A stretch of DNA of 15,643 nucleotides from Halieaceae bacterium (GTDB lineage Bacteria > Pseudomonadota > Gammaproteobacteria > Pseudomonadales > Halieaceae), in NCBI GenBank assembly GCA_002683395.1, contig NYTG01000088.1:1-15643 (forward strand), read 5' to 3'. Below, one piece after another: positions 1 to 7,785 of this stretch. Every line of letters starts with the position of its first letter. Positions within the stretch are counted from its first letter, which is position 1. Under the pieces are notes generated by a model. The model was not told where the DNA came from. It did no database searches and was given only the letters and a program-made list of their open reading frames with translations. The position numbers and the translations under genes were made by a program.

Positions 1-2
1 CC

Positions 3-947
3 TCCTCCATCACCCTACCCATGGAGATCCTGACCGGCGCAGCACAAGCCTTGGGGCGCGCGAGCCAGCAAGCGCTAAGCATCCGATGCTTCAGCCGAGA
101 CGGTGGTCTTCTTACTATTCAAAGCGGACTGACACTCGCAACTGAATCACTCGACGCGCTGGGCGAGATAGACCTGCTGATCATCCCGGCGATTTGGCGC
201 CAGCCACGACGGGTTCTGCGTCGCCACCCCGAGCATATCGATACTATCGCCCGGCACCTCGACTCTGGCGGGATGACGATCAGCATCGGCTCAGGAAGCT
301 TCCTGCTTGCCGAAACGGGTCGCATGAACGGGCGCGCCGTCACCACTCACTGGCAATGGTTTGACGCTTTCGCCATCCGCTACCCAAAGGTGCATCTCGA
401 ACGCCAGCAATTAATTACCGAGTCAGACAACGTCTTTTGCGTAAGCAGCGTGAATAGTGTCGCGGACCTGATGGTGTACCTGTGCGGGGAGATATTTTCT
501 CCGCGCGTGGCGCGGCACATCGAGAATCAATTCTCGCCAGAGATCCGGCAGCGCTTTTCGCCCTCGCCTTTGGATGCACCCAGAGACCTTCATCACGACG
601 AGCTCATCGCTGACGCGCAAACCGAGCTGATGCGTGATCTTCGCTCAACTCCGGCTATGCCGGCTTTGTCCGCTAAGCTTGGCGTCAGTGCGAGAACGCT
701 GACGCGGCGCTTCAAATCAGCTACTGGGGTGTCCATCAGTGGCTACATTCAGCAACGCCGCCTCGATGAAGCCCAATCCTTGCTTCGCAGAACCAATCTC
801 TCTATCACCGAGGTCGGCGTGGCCGTCGGCATCAATGATTCATCCCACTTTGCGCGCCTGTTTCGGGAGCAGACGGGGCTAACCCCTTCCGCGTTCCGGA
901 CTGCAGTGCGCGACAAAGCCTTTTCCGCCAAACCCCTTCCAGACTGA
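3..947 (+). CDS. AraC-family transcriptional regulator with DJ-1/PfpI-like N-terminal domain (GlxA type), 5' partial
   Basis: This is a DNA-binding regulator, seen without its beginning. The reading frame is open to the left edge; the first in-frame ATG is at 21, but the residues before it (SSITLP) fit the start region of GlxA-type proteins, so the true start probably lies outside the window. Numbered from that ATG, residues 1-175 resemble the class I glutamine-amidotransferase/DJ-1 domain. The usual nucleophile-elbow Cys is absent (SIGSGSFLLAE instead of the common SVCTGAFLLAE), so the domain is probably a ligand or interaction module, not an enzyme. Residues 204-295 form the paired AraC helix-turn-helix: the first near LSAKLGVSARTLTRRFK, the second near ITEVGVAVGINDSSHFARLF, ending in the typical FREQTGLTPSAFR. 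It lies 62 nt upstream of the thiolase gene on the same strand and may control it; target and ligand are unknown. Confidence 0.9.
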   Translation, partial: SSITLPMEILTGAAQALGRASQQALSIRCFSRDGGLLTIQSGLTLATESLDALGEIDLLIIPAIWRQPRRVLRRHPEHIDTIARHLDSGGMTISIGSGSFLLAETGRMNGRAVTTHWQWFDAFAIRYPKVHLERQQLITESDNVFCVSSVNSVADLMVYLCGEIFSPRVARHIENQFSPEIRQRFSPSPLDAPRDLHHDELIADAQTELMRDLRSTPAMPALSAKLGVSARTLTRRFKSATGVSISGYIQQRRLDEAQSLLRRTNLSITEVGVAVGINDSSHFARLFREQTGLTPSAFRTAVRDKAFSAKPLPD

Positions 948-1009
948 ACTTGCAGGCCCGCCGCAGTTCGGGCTAAATGCCCGCCCCCGTATTGATTGAG
1001 AGTCACAGC

Positions 1010-2185
1010 ATGTCCGATGTCTTGATTGTCGATGGTGCCCGCACGCCGATGGGCGGCCTGTTAGGCGACCTCACCGATGCCACAGCCAATGAATTGGGCA
1101 CCGCTGCTATCGCCGCCACCCTTGAACGTTCCGGAGCGGCTCCTGACGCGATCGACGAGGTATTCATGGGATGCGTGCTACCCGCAGGCCTTAAGCAATG
1201 CCCGGCTCGCCAAGCAATGCTCGCGGCTGGCATCCCAAGCACGACGGGTGCGGTGACCATCAATAAAGCCTGCGGCAGCGGCATGCAGGCCACTATCTTC
1301 GGTGCCGACAGTATTGCCGCCGGCACTAACCAGCTGGTCGTAACAGGCGGACTTGAGAGCATGTCGAACGCGCCGCAAATTCTGATGACGGGTCGAAAAG
1401 GTCAGCGTCTCGGCCATACCAAGCTCTATGACCATATGTTCATTGACGGCCTCGAAGATGCTTATACCGGTGCTGCGATGGGAACATTTGCGCAAAAGAC
1501 CGCAGACGAGCACAGCCTCACCCGCGAGGAAATGGATGCATTCGCCATTGAAAGCCTGACCCGCGCGCAGCGCGCCATCGACGAGGGCCTTAATAGTGAA
1601 GAAATCGCACCCGTCATCATTCGCACGCGCAAGGGGGAGCACACGGTTTCAGTTGACGAACAGCCCCACAAAGCGAACCTTGAAAAAATCCCCCAGCTGC
1701 GCCCCGCGTTTGCCGAAGGAGGCACCATCACTCCAGCCAACTCCAGTTCGATTTCAGATGGGGCCAGCGCACTCCTTCTGGCGAGCGAGAGCGCCATGCA
1801 GACTCATGGACTCACAGCCCGCGCGCGCATCGTGGCTCATTCGCGCAACAGCCTTGCGCCCGAGGCGTTTACGCTAGCCCCCATTGGCGCGACCGAGCAG
1901 GTACTGGCCAAAGCAGGCTGGTCGACCTCAGACGTTGACCTGTGGGAAATCAATGAAGCGTTCGCTATGGTCACCATGCTGACAATGCGAGCGTTTGATC
2001 TGGATCCCGCCTGTGTCAATGTTCACGGCGGCGCCTGTGCGCAGGGCCACCCGGTCGGCTCAACCGGCTCCCGGATTATCGTTACGCTAATGCACGCACT
2101 TAAACGCTATGGCAAGAAGCGCGGCGTTGCCGCTCTGTGTATCGGGGGTGGCGAAGCCACCGCCGTAGCCATCGAACTGATCTGA
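1010..2185 (+). CDS. Acetyl-CoA C-acyltransferase (thiolase)
   Basis: This is a canonical degradative or biosynthetic thiolase, cleaving 3-ketoacyl-CoA with CoA or condensing two acetyl-CoA in the cytoplasm. All catalytic elements are visible: nucleophile Cys88 in NKACGSGMQA, the GGLESMSNAP loop, the NEAF motif, the His of GGACAQGHPVGSTGSR, and a C-terminal Cys in CIGGGEA. From ATG 1010 the protein has 391 aa, the usual length for the family. An in-frame ATG at 977 would add 11 residues (MPAPVLIESHS) that do not match the family's N-terminus, so 1010 is preferred; a weak TGAG lies about 9 nt before it. The gene ends in tandem stops (TGATAA) and is followed after 17 nt by the ribB-like gene, suggesting co-transcription. 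Chain-length preference cannot be read from the sequence. Confidence 0.93.
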   Translation: MSDVLIVDGARTPMGGLLGDLTDATANELGTAAIAATLERSGAAPDAIDEVFMGCVLPAGLKQCPARQAMLAAGIPSTTGAVTINKACGSGMQATIFGADSIAAGTNQLVVTGGLESMSNAPQILMTGRKGQRLGHTKLYDHMFIDGLEDAYTGAAMGTFAQKTADEHSLTREEMDAFAIESLTRAQRAIDEGLNSEEIAPVIIRTRKGEHTVSVDEQPHKANLEKIPQLRPAFAEGGTITPANSSSISDGASALLLASESAMQTHGLTARARIVAHSRNSLAPEAFTLAPIGATEQVLAKAGWSTSDVDLWEINEAFAMVTMLTMRAFDLDPACVNVHGGACAQGHPVGSTGSRIIVTLMHALKRYGKKRGVAALCIGGGEATAVAIELI

Positions 2186-2202
2186 TAACGCGACAACCCG
2201 CC

Positions 2203-3312
2203 ATGCTCAGTGACATCCCAACGCTCCTCGATGACATCAGTGCCGGCCGCATGGTTATCCTGATGGATGATGAAGACCGGGAGAACGAAGGCGACCTCAT
2301 TATCGCCGCCGAGAAGGTCACGCCGGAGATCATTAACTTCTTTGCCACCGAGGCCTGCGGCCTCATCTGCATGCCGATCACCCCCGAGCGGGCACGACAG
2401 CTGAATTTGCCCTTGATGGTGCGCGACAACCGGTCCCAGCACGAAACCAACTTTACTGTCTCGATCGATGCTACCGAGCAAATGGGGCCTGGCGTCAGCG
2501 CGGCGCAGCGCTCGCACACCATTCGTCAGGCGGTGTCACAACAGGCGACGCCCAAGGATATCCGCCAACCGGGACATATCTTTCCGTTGGTCGCTAAACC
2601 CGGCGGCGTGCTAAAGCGCGCCGGGCACACCGAAGCGGGCGTCGATTTGGCCCGCATGGCAGGCCTGGCGCCCGCTGCTGTGATTGTTGAAATCATGAAC
2701 CCGGACGGCACCATGGCACGCCGACCAGAGCTCGAGGTGTTTGCCAACGCGCATCAACTGAATATGGGCACCATTGCCGATCTGATTGAGTATCGCTCGC
2801 TCCATGAGCAGTCGATCGAATTACATAGTGCCGAGACAATCCATACAGAGTGGGGTCCCTTTACGCTGCATACTTTTCGCGACCTGATCGACGACACGCT
2901 CCACTTCGCCGTCAGTCTTGGCGATCTCACCGAGGCTGGCGCGGTGCCGGTTAGGGTGCAGCCGGTCAATACCTTGCGCGACCTGCTCGGCACCCAACTC
3001 GACGCGACCAGCCCGCAAGGATGGTCCTATCGCGCGGCAATGGCTCACATCGCGAGCGCGGGCAGAGGCGTTGTGGTATTGCTGGGGGGCACCGAGACAC
3101 CCGCTACCGTGCTCGAGGATTTAGACCAGTTGCTGCATGCGGAGCAGCGGCCCGCTCTCCCGCAGAACTATCGTCTCATCGGCACGGGGGCACAGATCCT
3201 GCGCCATCTTGGCCTGACTGATCTGCAGCTGATGTCGGCGCCGCTGCACTTCAATGCACTGTCGGGATTCAACCTGAACATCACCGACTTTCTCCCCGCC
3301 CCCGGGCGATAA
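2203..3312 (+). CDS. ribB: 3,4-dihydroxy-2-butanone-4-phosphate synthase with degenerate GTP cyclohydrolase II-like C-terminal domain
   Basis: The enzyme converts ribulose 5-phosphate into 3,4-dihydroxy-2-butanone 4-phosphate plus formate for riboflavin synthesis. Residues 1-200 are a complete RibB domain: the acidic metal/substrate loop DDEDRENEGD (22-31), CGLICM, and RAGHTEAGVDL (139-149). Residues 205-369 align in style with RibA, for example the YRLIGTGAQILRHLGL segment. However, where RibA has VRVHSEC...CDC zinc ligands this protein has VRVQPVNTLRDLLGT and no cysteines at all, so GTP cyclohydrolase II activity is not expected. ATG 2203 gives a start directly at the RibB domain. The frame can be extended upstream to 2137, but that would overlap the thiolase and add non-homologous residues. 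The gene sits 17 nt after the thiolase and away from any other rib gene. Confidence 0.92.
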   Translation: MLSDIPTLLDDISAGRMVILMDDEDRENEGDLIIAAEKVTPEIINFFATEACGLICMPITPERARQLNLPLMVRDNRSQHETNFTVSIDATEQMGPGVSAAQRSHTIRQAVSQQATPKDIRQPGHIFPLVAKPGGVLKRAGHTEAGVDLARMAGLAPAAVIVEIMNPDGTMARRPELEVFANAHQLNMGTIADLIEYRSLHEQSIELHSAETIHTEWGPFTLHTFRDLIDDTLHFAVSLGDLTEAGAVPVRVQPVNTLRDLLGTQLDATSPQGWSYRAAMAHIASAGRGVVVLLGGTETPATVLEDLDQLLHAEQRPALPQNYRLIGTGAQILRHLGLTDLQLMSAPLHFNALSGFNLNITDFLPAPGR

Positions 3313-3348
3313 GATAGACGCTCCCCACGACCACTGAACCTACCGCTC

Positions 3349-4029
3349 TCAGCAATGGAAAGTGAGCACGTCCTCTATTGCTGCCCGCTCGGTTCGTACG
3401 TCGTTCACCGCGGCCTCAGTGGGATAGCCAAACGACATGCCGAACATCAGCTGCTCGTGATCACCCAGCCCTAGTGTCGGGCGAATCACGTTGGCAAGAA
3501 ACGCCAGCGAAGTCTGAGGGCACGACCCCAAGCCATGGGCCGTCAGCCCCAACATTACGGTTTGCGCAAACATTCCCAGGTCGCAGGCCTCCCTCAATCC
3601 AAATCCGGTTGGCAGAGTGAAAAAGGCAACGGCCGGGGCATCAAAAAAGCCGAAGTTCCGCATGAACCAGGCGTTCCGCTCAGCCTTTTGCTCTCGGGCG
3701 ATCCCCAGCGCATCGTAAAGCGCGGTGGCTGAGGCGTACTGCCGATCTTTGTAGACCCCTTGGTACTGACCGTCGTAAGGAAAGTCGAGCGCCACCTCAC
3801 CCGCCGCGAACTTGGCGGGCAATTCCGTGCGCAATGCTTCCAACGTATCGCCGGTGACAATATGAACAAACCAGGGCTGCGTATTGCAGTTACTCGGCGC
3901 CCGCTGGGCGACACCAAATACCGACTCGATAATCTGACGCGACACCGGGTCCGGCTTGAATTCACGCAGGGAACGGCGACCCTCGACAATATTGACAAAA
4001 AGTTCAGCCGAGCCTGCAGTATCGTTCAT
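3349..4029 (-). CDS. Nitroreductase-family FMN oxidoreductase
   Basis: This is a flavin-dependent NAD(P)H oxidoreductase of the NfsB/PnbA-like nitroreductase family, predicted cytoplasmic and dimeric; the physiological substrate is not evident. Seen in the 226-residue protein are the FMN phosphate-binding start GRRSLREFKPDPV (17-29), APSNCNTQPW (44-53), the central DLGMFAQTVMLGLTAHGLGSC stretch (150-170) that lines the flavin, and the closing GYPTEAAVND with a following TER. The start at 4029 is chosen because GAGGTC lies about 9 nt upstream and the family N-terminus begins there; a TTG at 4080 would add 17 non-conserved residues. It is 74 nt downstream of the S41 peptidase gene on the same strand and convergent with ribB (36 nt between stop codons). 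Confidence 0.9.
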   Translation of the reverse strand: MNDTAGSAELFVNIVEGRRSLREFKPDPVSRQIIESVFGVAQRAPSNCNTQPWFVHIVTGDTLEALRTELPAKFAAGEVALDFPYDGQYQGVYKDRQYASATALYDALGIAREQKAERNAWFMRNFGFFDAPAVAFFTLPTGFGLREACDLGMFAQTVMLGLTAHGLGSCPQTSLAFLANVIRPTLGLGDHEQLMFGMSFGYPTEAAVNDVRTERAAIEDVLTFHC

Positions 4030-4053
4030 CGCTTTTGTGACCTCATTTTTTGA

Positions 4054-4068
4054 CCTGAGCACCTCAGG
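4054..4068. repeat. Short inverted repeat between S41 peptidase and nitroreductase genes
   Basis: CCTGAG-CAC-CTCAGG is a perfect 6-bp inverted repeat with a 3-nt centre, 24 nt upstream of the nitroreductase start codon. It is not followed by a U-run on the minus strand, so it is not a standard terminator. It could be an operator for the nitroreductase gene or an mRNA hairpin near its ribosome binding site. A repeat of this length can arise by chance. Confidence 0.3.
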
Positions 4069-4103
4069 CTCGCTATCCAATGCTTAAGCGTCCCGACGGG
4101 GAT

Positions 4104-5600
4104 CTATCTCAAGTTCCCGTCAACGCGCTCGGGGATATATTCCGCAGCCAGCCAAGGTGGCAGCGCACTTCGCTGATTCGCCATTGCCGAGGGGGTGCCA
4201 GCCGACGCGCTGGTGGGGCACGCACCGGTCCCGAGCCAATCCAGCGCCGTTGCGACGAGCGTCTCCTGCGGGTCACCGAAGGGATTGAAAATGTCATCCT
4301 CTGCTGCGCAGAGTGTGAATCGGCCCGTGCCCTCGAGGCCCACCTGATGATACCCACCTTGGTTCTCACCATTGACGATCTCAAAAGCCGTCAGCCTCAA
4401 CGCCACATCGCAATCCGCGCGCTCTAGGCCCTCGACACCGTCATGCATATCCCATCTCCCCTGCCCCACCTGCTTGCCAAAGGAATTCTCACCCACCATG
4501 ACCACTTCCACATGAGGATCCAGCCCATTGATAACCAGTTCGCTGGCGGAGGCGGTCGAGCCCGAGGTAATAAAAGCGACGCGGATCGGTGAGAACGTCT
4601 CGGGCCGCTCATCAAACAGACCCCAGTTGTCCGTATCGTCATTAAAATCCGGATGCTGGTCGTTCACCTGGATCTTGAACGAGGGTTCGCCGGTTGCCGT
4701 CAGGCCCGCCAACAGATCCATCATCGTGTCGGCCACGCTGAGTAGCCCACCTCCGTTGTAGCGAAGGTCGATAATCAGGTCGGTCACATTGGCCTCTTTA
4801 AAAAGCGTTGTGGCATCCGCCAAGGAGGAGAAACCGTCCTCCGGAGTGAGGGCCGCGTTGATGAACTGGCGCAGATGGAGATAGCCCACAGGGGTGAGAC
4901 CGGCGCGTTCAATGAGCAAGGGCTCTCCTGCCAACGCTGGTGGGGCAAGCTCATCTTTGGCAATGGAAATTTCGACCTCGGCATCATTCTGAACAAAGCG
5001 AAAGTTTCGGACCGCGCCCACCTCACCCGGACCAAAAATCTCTTCGCTAGTCGCCTCGCGAGCACTCAATTCATCGAGGGTCTCAAACCCTGACCCCGTG
5101 TCGACAGCCACTAATTCCATTCCTCTTCTCACGCCTGCTGCCCACGCCGGTCCACTCTCGAACACATCGATGATGAAAATTTGAGTAGCGGTCGAACTAG
5201 TACGAAAACCGAAGCCGACGTAAGCCCCGGAGCTGATGCTGGTCTCGTCCTCGGTAATGGTGGTCATGTAGGAAAAACCTCTGTCACGACCGTCGTCCAA
5301 TAACGGCTTCAAGCGCGCGTCGAGGTAGGCTTGCGCGCTCGCGTAGCCAGATTTTTCTACGTTAGTCATCTCGTCGTACCAGAGGTACCAGCTGTCGGTG
5401 ACCGCCTCTACAAAATCAATCTGTGCGGCAACGCCACAGGCATCCTCCTCTTCGGTGCCGCCGGCGGTATCGCCGCCTGAATCTCCACCGTCGGCTACCG
5501 GCGGCGCCGGCGGAGGTGCGCTGCTGCTCCCGCCTCCACCACCGCATGCCACTAGCGCCAAAGCCAATATGCCTACAACGAGCCCGTTAATCGCCTGCAT
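4104..5600 (-). CDS. S41-family (C-terminal-processing-type) serine peptidase lipoprotein
   Basis: This is an exported protease, predicted to be anchored by lipid on the periplasmic or outer-membrane side. The first 19 residues are a lipoprotein signal ending in the lipobox LVAC with Cys19. They are followed by a Gly/Ser/Pro/Asp/Glu-rich linker to about residue 52, a cap region containing WYLWYDEM, and a PDZ-like domain (about 125-215, YVGFGFR...GPAWAAGVRRG). The S41 catalytic core spans about 235-385. Ser351 in STASASE and Lys376 in SFGKQVGQ match the Ser/Lys dyad of E. coli Prc/Tsp (Ser430, Lys455), with the same 25-residue spacing. LIIDLRYNGGG (275-285) is another family hallmark. The C-terminal tail to residue 498 is not recognised. 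It is divergent from the degradation operon across a 206-nt gap. Substrate unknown. Confidence 0.92.
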   Translation of the reverse strand: MQAINGLVVGILALALVACGGGGGSSSAPPPAPPVADGGDSGGDTAGGTEEEDACGVAAQIDFVEAVTDSWYLWYDEMTNVEKSGYASAQAYLDARLKPLLDDGRDRGFSYMTTITEDETSISSGAYVGFGFRTSSTATQIFIIDVFESGPAWAAGVRRGMELVAVDTGSGFETLDELSAREATSEEIFGPGEVGAVRNFRFVQNDAEVEISIAKDELAPPALAGEPLLIERAGLTPVGYLHLRQFINAALTPEDGFSSLADATTLFKEANVTDLIIDLRYNGGGLLSVADTMMDLLAGLTATGEPSFKIQVNDQHPDFNDDTDNWGLFDERPETFSPIRVAFITSGSTASASELVINGLDPHVEVVMVGENSFGKQVGQGRWDMHDGVEGLERADCDVALRLTAFEIVNGENQGGYHQVGLEGTGRFTLCAAEDDIFNPFGDPQETLVATALDWLGTGACPTSASAGTPSAMANQRSALPPWLAAEYIPERVDGNLR

Positions 5601-5698
5601 GTCTCCACCACTTCCTGTGTTGTGTTCCCAAATGTTACACGTTTACGGCTGGTGGATGGGCTTTACAACGACTGCCCATCGAGGTCATCACCCGTCTG

Positions 5699-5728
5699 TT
5701 GATTCCCAACGCTCTGATAGCCTAAAGT
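5699..5728 (+). promoter_or_regulatory. Predicted sigma70-type promoter of the degradation operon
   Basis: TTGATT at 5699-5704 (4 of 6 matching TTGACA) and TAAAGT at 5723-5728 (4 of 6 matching TATAAT) are separated by 18 nt. Transcription would begin near 5735, at the edge of the 17-bp palindrome. The match is moderate; the placement relative to the palindrome and to the first gene supports it. Confidence 0.4.
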
Positions 5729-5735
5729 GCTAATG

Positions 5736-5752
5736 ACTTGTTCCGAACAAGT
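5736..5752. promoter_or_regulatory. Perfect 17-bp palindrome, candidate repressor operator
   Basis: ACTTGTTC-C-GAACAAGT is an exact inverted repeat with 8-bp arms and a single central base. It lies 54 nt before the ATG of the first gene of the operon and overlaps the transcription start expected from the promoter at 5699-5728. Size and symmetry resemble operators of TetR-type repressors, which often control acyl-CoA catabolic genes, but the cognate regulator is not in the window. I did not see a second copy elsewhere in the window. Confidence 0.6.
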
Positions 5753-5806
5753 GCAGCGCAGCTGCGCGCCGACAACAACAACGACGTTATTAAGAGGGCC
5801 CCAATC

Positions 5807-6220
5807 ATGCCGTCAACCGAAGACCGCTTAGCCATTGCCGAATTGCTGAATCGAATGGGCTACTACTACGATGAAAACCACCTCGATGACCTCGCCGCCA
5901 GTTTCACCGGAGACGCCGTCATGAGCATGCAGATTGGAGGCGGTGACAAAGTGGGGCCGTTTGAAGGCCGCGATAACATCATGGAACTGTATCGAGGCGC
6001 TAAGTCGACTCAGACTGACGTGCGCCGCCATGTCATTAGCAATATTTTCTTCGACACGACGGGTGACGCGCTGTCAGTGACCTCTTACCTGACGCTGTTC
6101 GCGACTGAAAACGCCGAAACCACGCTACTCACCACCGGTGTGTATCGAGACCAAGTGTTGCAGATCGAGGGTGAATGGAAAATCAGCCGACGCCATATTG
6201 ATCTCGACAGCGCTTACTGA
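5807..6220 (+). CDS. SnoaL-like (NTF2-fold) domain protein
   Basis: A 137-residue single-domain protein of the SnoaL_4/NTF2-like superfamily, predicted cytoplasmic. The family includes small isomerases, dehydratases and hydratases as well as non-catalytic members, so the reaction is uncertain. The pattern seen is typical: an N-terminal helix EDRLAIAELLNRMGYYYDENHLDDLAASF (5-33), GDAVMSM, a PFEGRDNIMELY segment, RRHVISNIFF with His75, and a final strand GEWKISRRHID. ATG 5807 is chosen because AAGAGGG (5792-5798) sits 8 nt before it; an upstream in-frame TTG at 5738 lies inside the palindrome. It is the first gene of the operon, 8 nt before the acyl-CoA ligase. SnoaL-like bile-acid 7-alpha-dehydratases (BaiE, Hsh2) belong to the same fold, a possible but unproven parallel. 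Confidence 0.85.
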   Translation: MPSTEDRLAIAELLNRMGYYYDENHLDDLAASFTGDAVMSMQIGGGDKVGPFEGRDNIMELYRGAKSTQTDVRRHVISNIFFDTTGDALSVTSYLTLFATENAETTLLTTGVYRDQVLQIEGEWKISRRHIDLDSAY

Positions 6221-6228
6221 GACCCCGC

Positions 6229-7785
6229 ATGAATCTCGGCCAGATACCCGCCAAAACCGCGCTACTTGATCCTGAGCGCGAAGCGCTGATCGATATTCCC
6301 AACGACCGGCGAATGACCTTTAGCCAGCTGGATGAGCGCGTCCGCAGACTCGCCAACGGCCTCTGCGAGTCACTGGGTCTCGAGAAAGGTGATCGCGTCG
6401 CGATTCTGTCCAAGAACTGCATCCAGTACATGGAGATTTTTTACGCCTGCGCGCGCTGCGGGCTGATCGCCCAGCCGCTGAACTGGCGGCTCAGTGAGCC
6501 CGAGATGGCTCGCATTCTCGATGATGGCGAGCCCAGCATCCTTATCGGATCCGAAGAGTATGCAGCGCTGGCAGAGCGGCTCACGAGAGCGGCCGGGCTG
6601 AGCCAGTCGCTGGTGTTTAGCACCGAGCCCGAATGCAATTACGAGGCATTGATTGCCGCGGCGAGTGACGCAGAGCCTGCTGCCGCGGCTAACGTCACTG
6701 GTGATGACCCGGTATTGATTCTCTATACCGGCGGCACGACCGGAGAATCCAAGGGCGCCCTGCACTCTCATCACTCGCTCTATATGGGCATGCTCAACCA
6801 ATCGATCGCCGAGCGGATCGTCCCTACCGATGTGTATATGCTGACCGGACAGATGTTCCACATTCCAGTGGCACTGGCAATGAACTACATGGCGCACGGC
6901 TGCCCGGTGGTCCTGATCAACTTTGACGCGAAGCTCGCGCTCGAGGTGATTCAGCAGGAGCGGGTTTCGGCTTTTCTCGGAATCACGACAATGATCAACT
7001 GGATGATGGCGGCAGACGGGTTTGAAGACTATGACCTCAGCAGTCTCCGCAACTTCCAATACGGCGGCGGACCGATGCCGCGCTCCGTCGTCGAGGCTGC
7101 GCTCAAGGCCTTCCCCTGCACGATGATTCAGGGTTACGGCCAGACCGAGGGAATGACGATGACCTTTTTGTCACAGGAGGACCATCAGCGTGCGATTGCC
7201 GGCGACCATCCCGAACGGCTCGCCTCATGCGGTCGCGAAGGATTCGTTTCTGAGATTCGCGTCGTCAATCCCGATGGCGAGCCCGTCGCCAGAGATGGCC
7301 AGAGCGCGGGCGAGATTGTTGTACGCTCCGAAGCCAACATGCTGGGTTACTGGCGCCGCCCTGACCTCACGCAAAAGACACTCCGCGACGGCTGGATGTG
7401 GACCGGCGATATCGCAACATGGGATCAAGAGGGCTACGTTTTCATCGTTGACCGCGCGAAGGACATGATCATTTCTGGCGGCGAGAACATCTACAGCACG
7501 CAGGTAGAAGCGGCGATTCATCAGCATCCTGCCGTCCTGGAGTCGGCGGTATTTGGTGTTCCAGACGACACCTGGGGTGAAGCCGTAAAGGCTGTGGTCG
7601 TGTTAAAGCCCGGACAACAGGCCACAGAGGAAGAGATTATTGCCGAGGCGAGTCAACACCTCGCCTCCTACCAAAAGCCCAAGTCGGTGGATTTCGTCGA
7701 GGCGTTGCCCAAAGCACCCACCGGAAAAATACTTAAACGCGAGCTACGTGACCCCTATTGGCAAGAAGAGACCCGACAAGTATGA
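6229..7785 (+). CDS. AMP-forming acyl-CoA synthetase (acid-CoA ligase)
   Basis: The enzyme activates a carboxylic acid with ATP and CoA to its acyl-CoA thioester via an acyl-adenylate. All signature motifs of the ANL superfamily are present in 518 residues: the phosphate-binding loop LYTGGTTGESKG (165-176), YGQTEG (303-308), TGD (392-394), the hinge region VDRAKDMIISGGENIYS (407-423), and the catalytic Lys500 in PTGKILKRELRD. The length suits medium/long-chain, aromatic or steroid-type ligases; the acid substrate cannot be read from the sequence. It starts 8 nt after the SnoaL-like gene and its TGA overlaps the ATG of the next gene (ATGA), so translation is probably coupled. It is the entry enzyme of the proposed pathway. 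Confidence 0.93.
   Translation: MNLGQIPAKTALLDPEREALIDIPNDRRMTFSQLDERVRRLANGLCESLGLEKGDRVAILSKNCIQYMEIFYACARCGLIAQPLNWRLSEPEMARILDDGEPSILIGSEEYAALAERLTRAAGLSQSLVFSTEPECNYEALIAAASDAEPAAAANVTGDDPVLILYTGGTTGESKGALHSHHSLYMGMLNQSIAERIVPTDVYMLTGQMFHIPVALAMNYMAHGCPVVLINFDAKLALEVIQQERVSAFLGITTMINWMMAADGFEDYDLSSLRNFQYGGGPMPRSVVEAALKAFPCTMIQGYGQTEGMTMTFLSQEDHQRAIAGDHPERLASCGREGFVSEIRVVNPDGEPVARDGQSAGEIVVRSEANMLGYWRRPDLTQKTLRDGWMWTGDIATWDQEGYVFIVDRAKDMIISGGENIYSTQVEAAIHQHPAVLESAVFGVPDDTWGEAVKAVVVLKPGQQATEEEIIAEASQHLASYQKPKSVDFVEALPKAPTGKILKRELRDPYWQEETRQV

Noticed and set aside
946..973. Terminator between the AraC-type regulator and the thiolase (GCCCG-8 nt-CGGGC hairpin)
   Set aside because: The stem is only 5 bp, the loop is long and there is no T-run; it is more likely a chance repeat in GC-rich sequence.
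977..1009. Start of the thiolase at ATG 977
   Set aside because: It adds 11 residues ahead of the conserved MSDVLIVDGARTP start; the length from 1010 (391 aa) matches the family.
2203..3312. Bifunctional RibBA including GTP cyclohydrolase II
   Set aside because: The zinc-binding cysteines of RibA are absent from the C-terminal half, so only the RibB activity is supported.
4082..4101. GCTTAAGC palindrome and TCCC/GGGA hairpin after the S41 gene as a terminator
   Set aside because: The stem is 4 bp with no T-run on the minus strand; too weak to call.
5738..5806. N-terminal extension of the SnoaL-like protein by 23 residues from a TTG start
   Set aside because: The TTG lies inside the 17-bp palindrome and near the predicted transcription start, the extra residues do not fit the family, and AAGAGGG 8 nt before ATG 5807 is a far better start signal.
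5807..6220. SnoaL-like protein as the beta subunit of the Rieske oxygenase (beta subunits share the NTF2 fold)
   Set aside because: It is about 25-40 residues shorter than ring-hydroxylase beta subunits, is separated from the alpha subunit by five genes, and its sequence pattern fits SnoaL_4 better.
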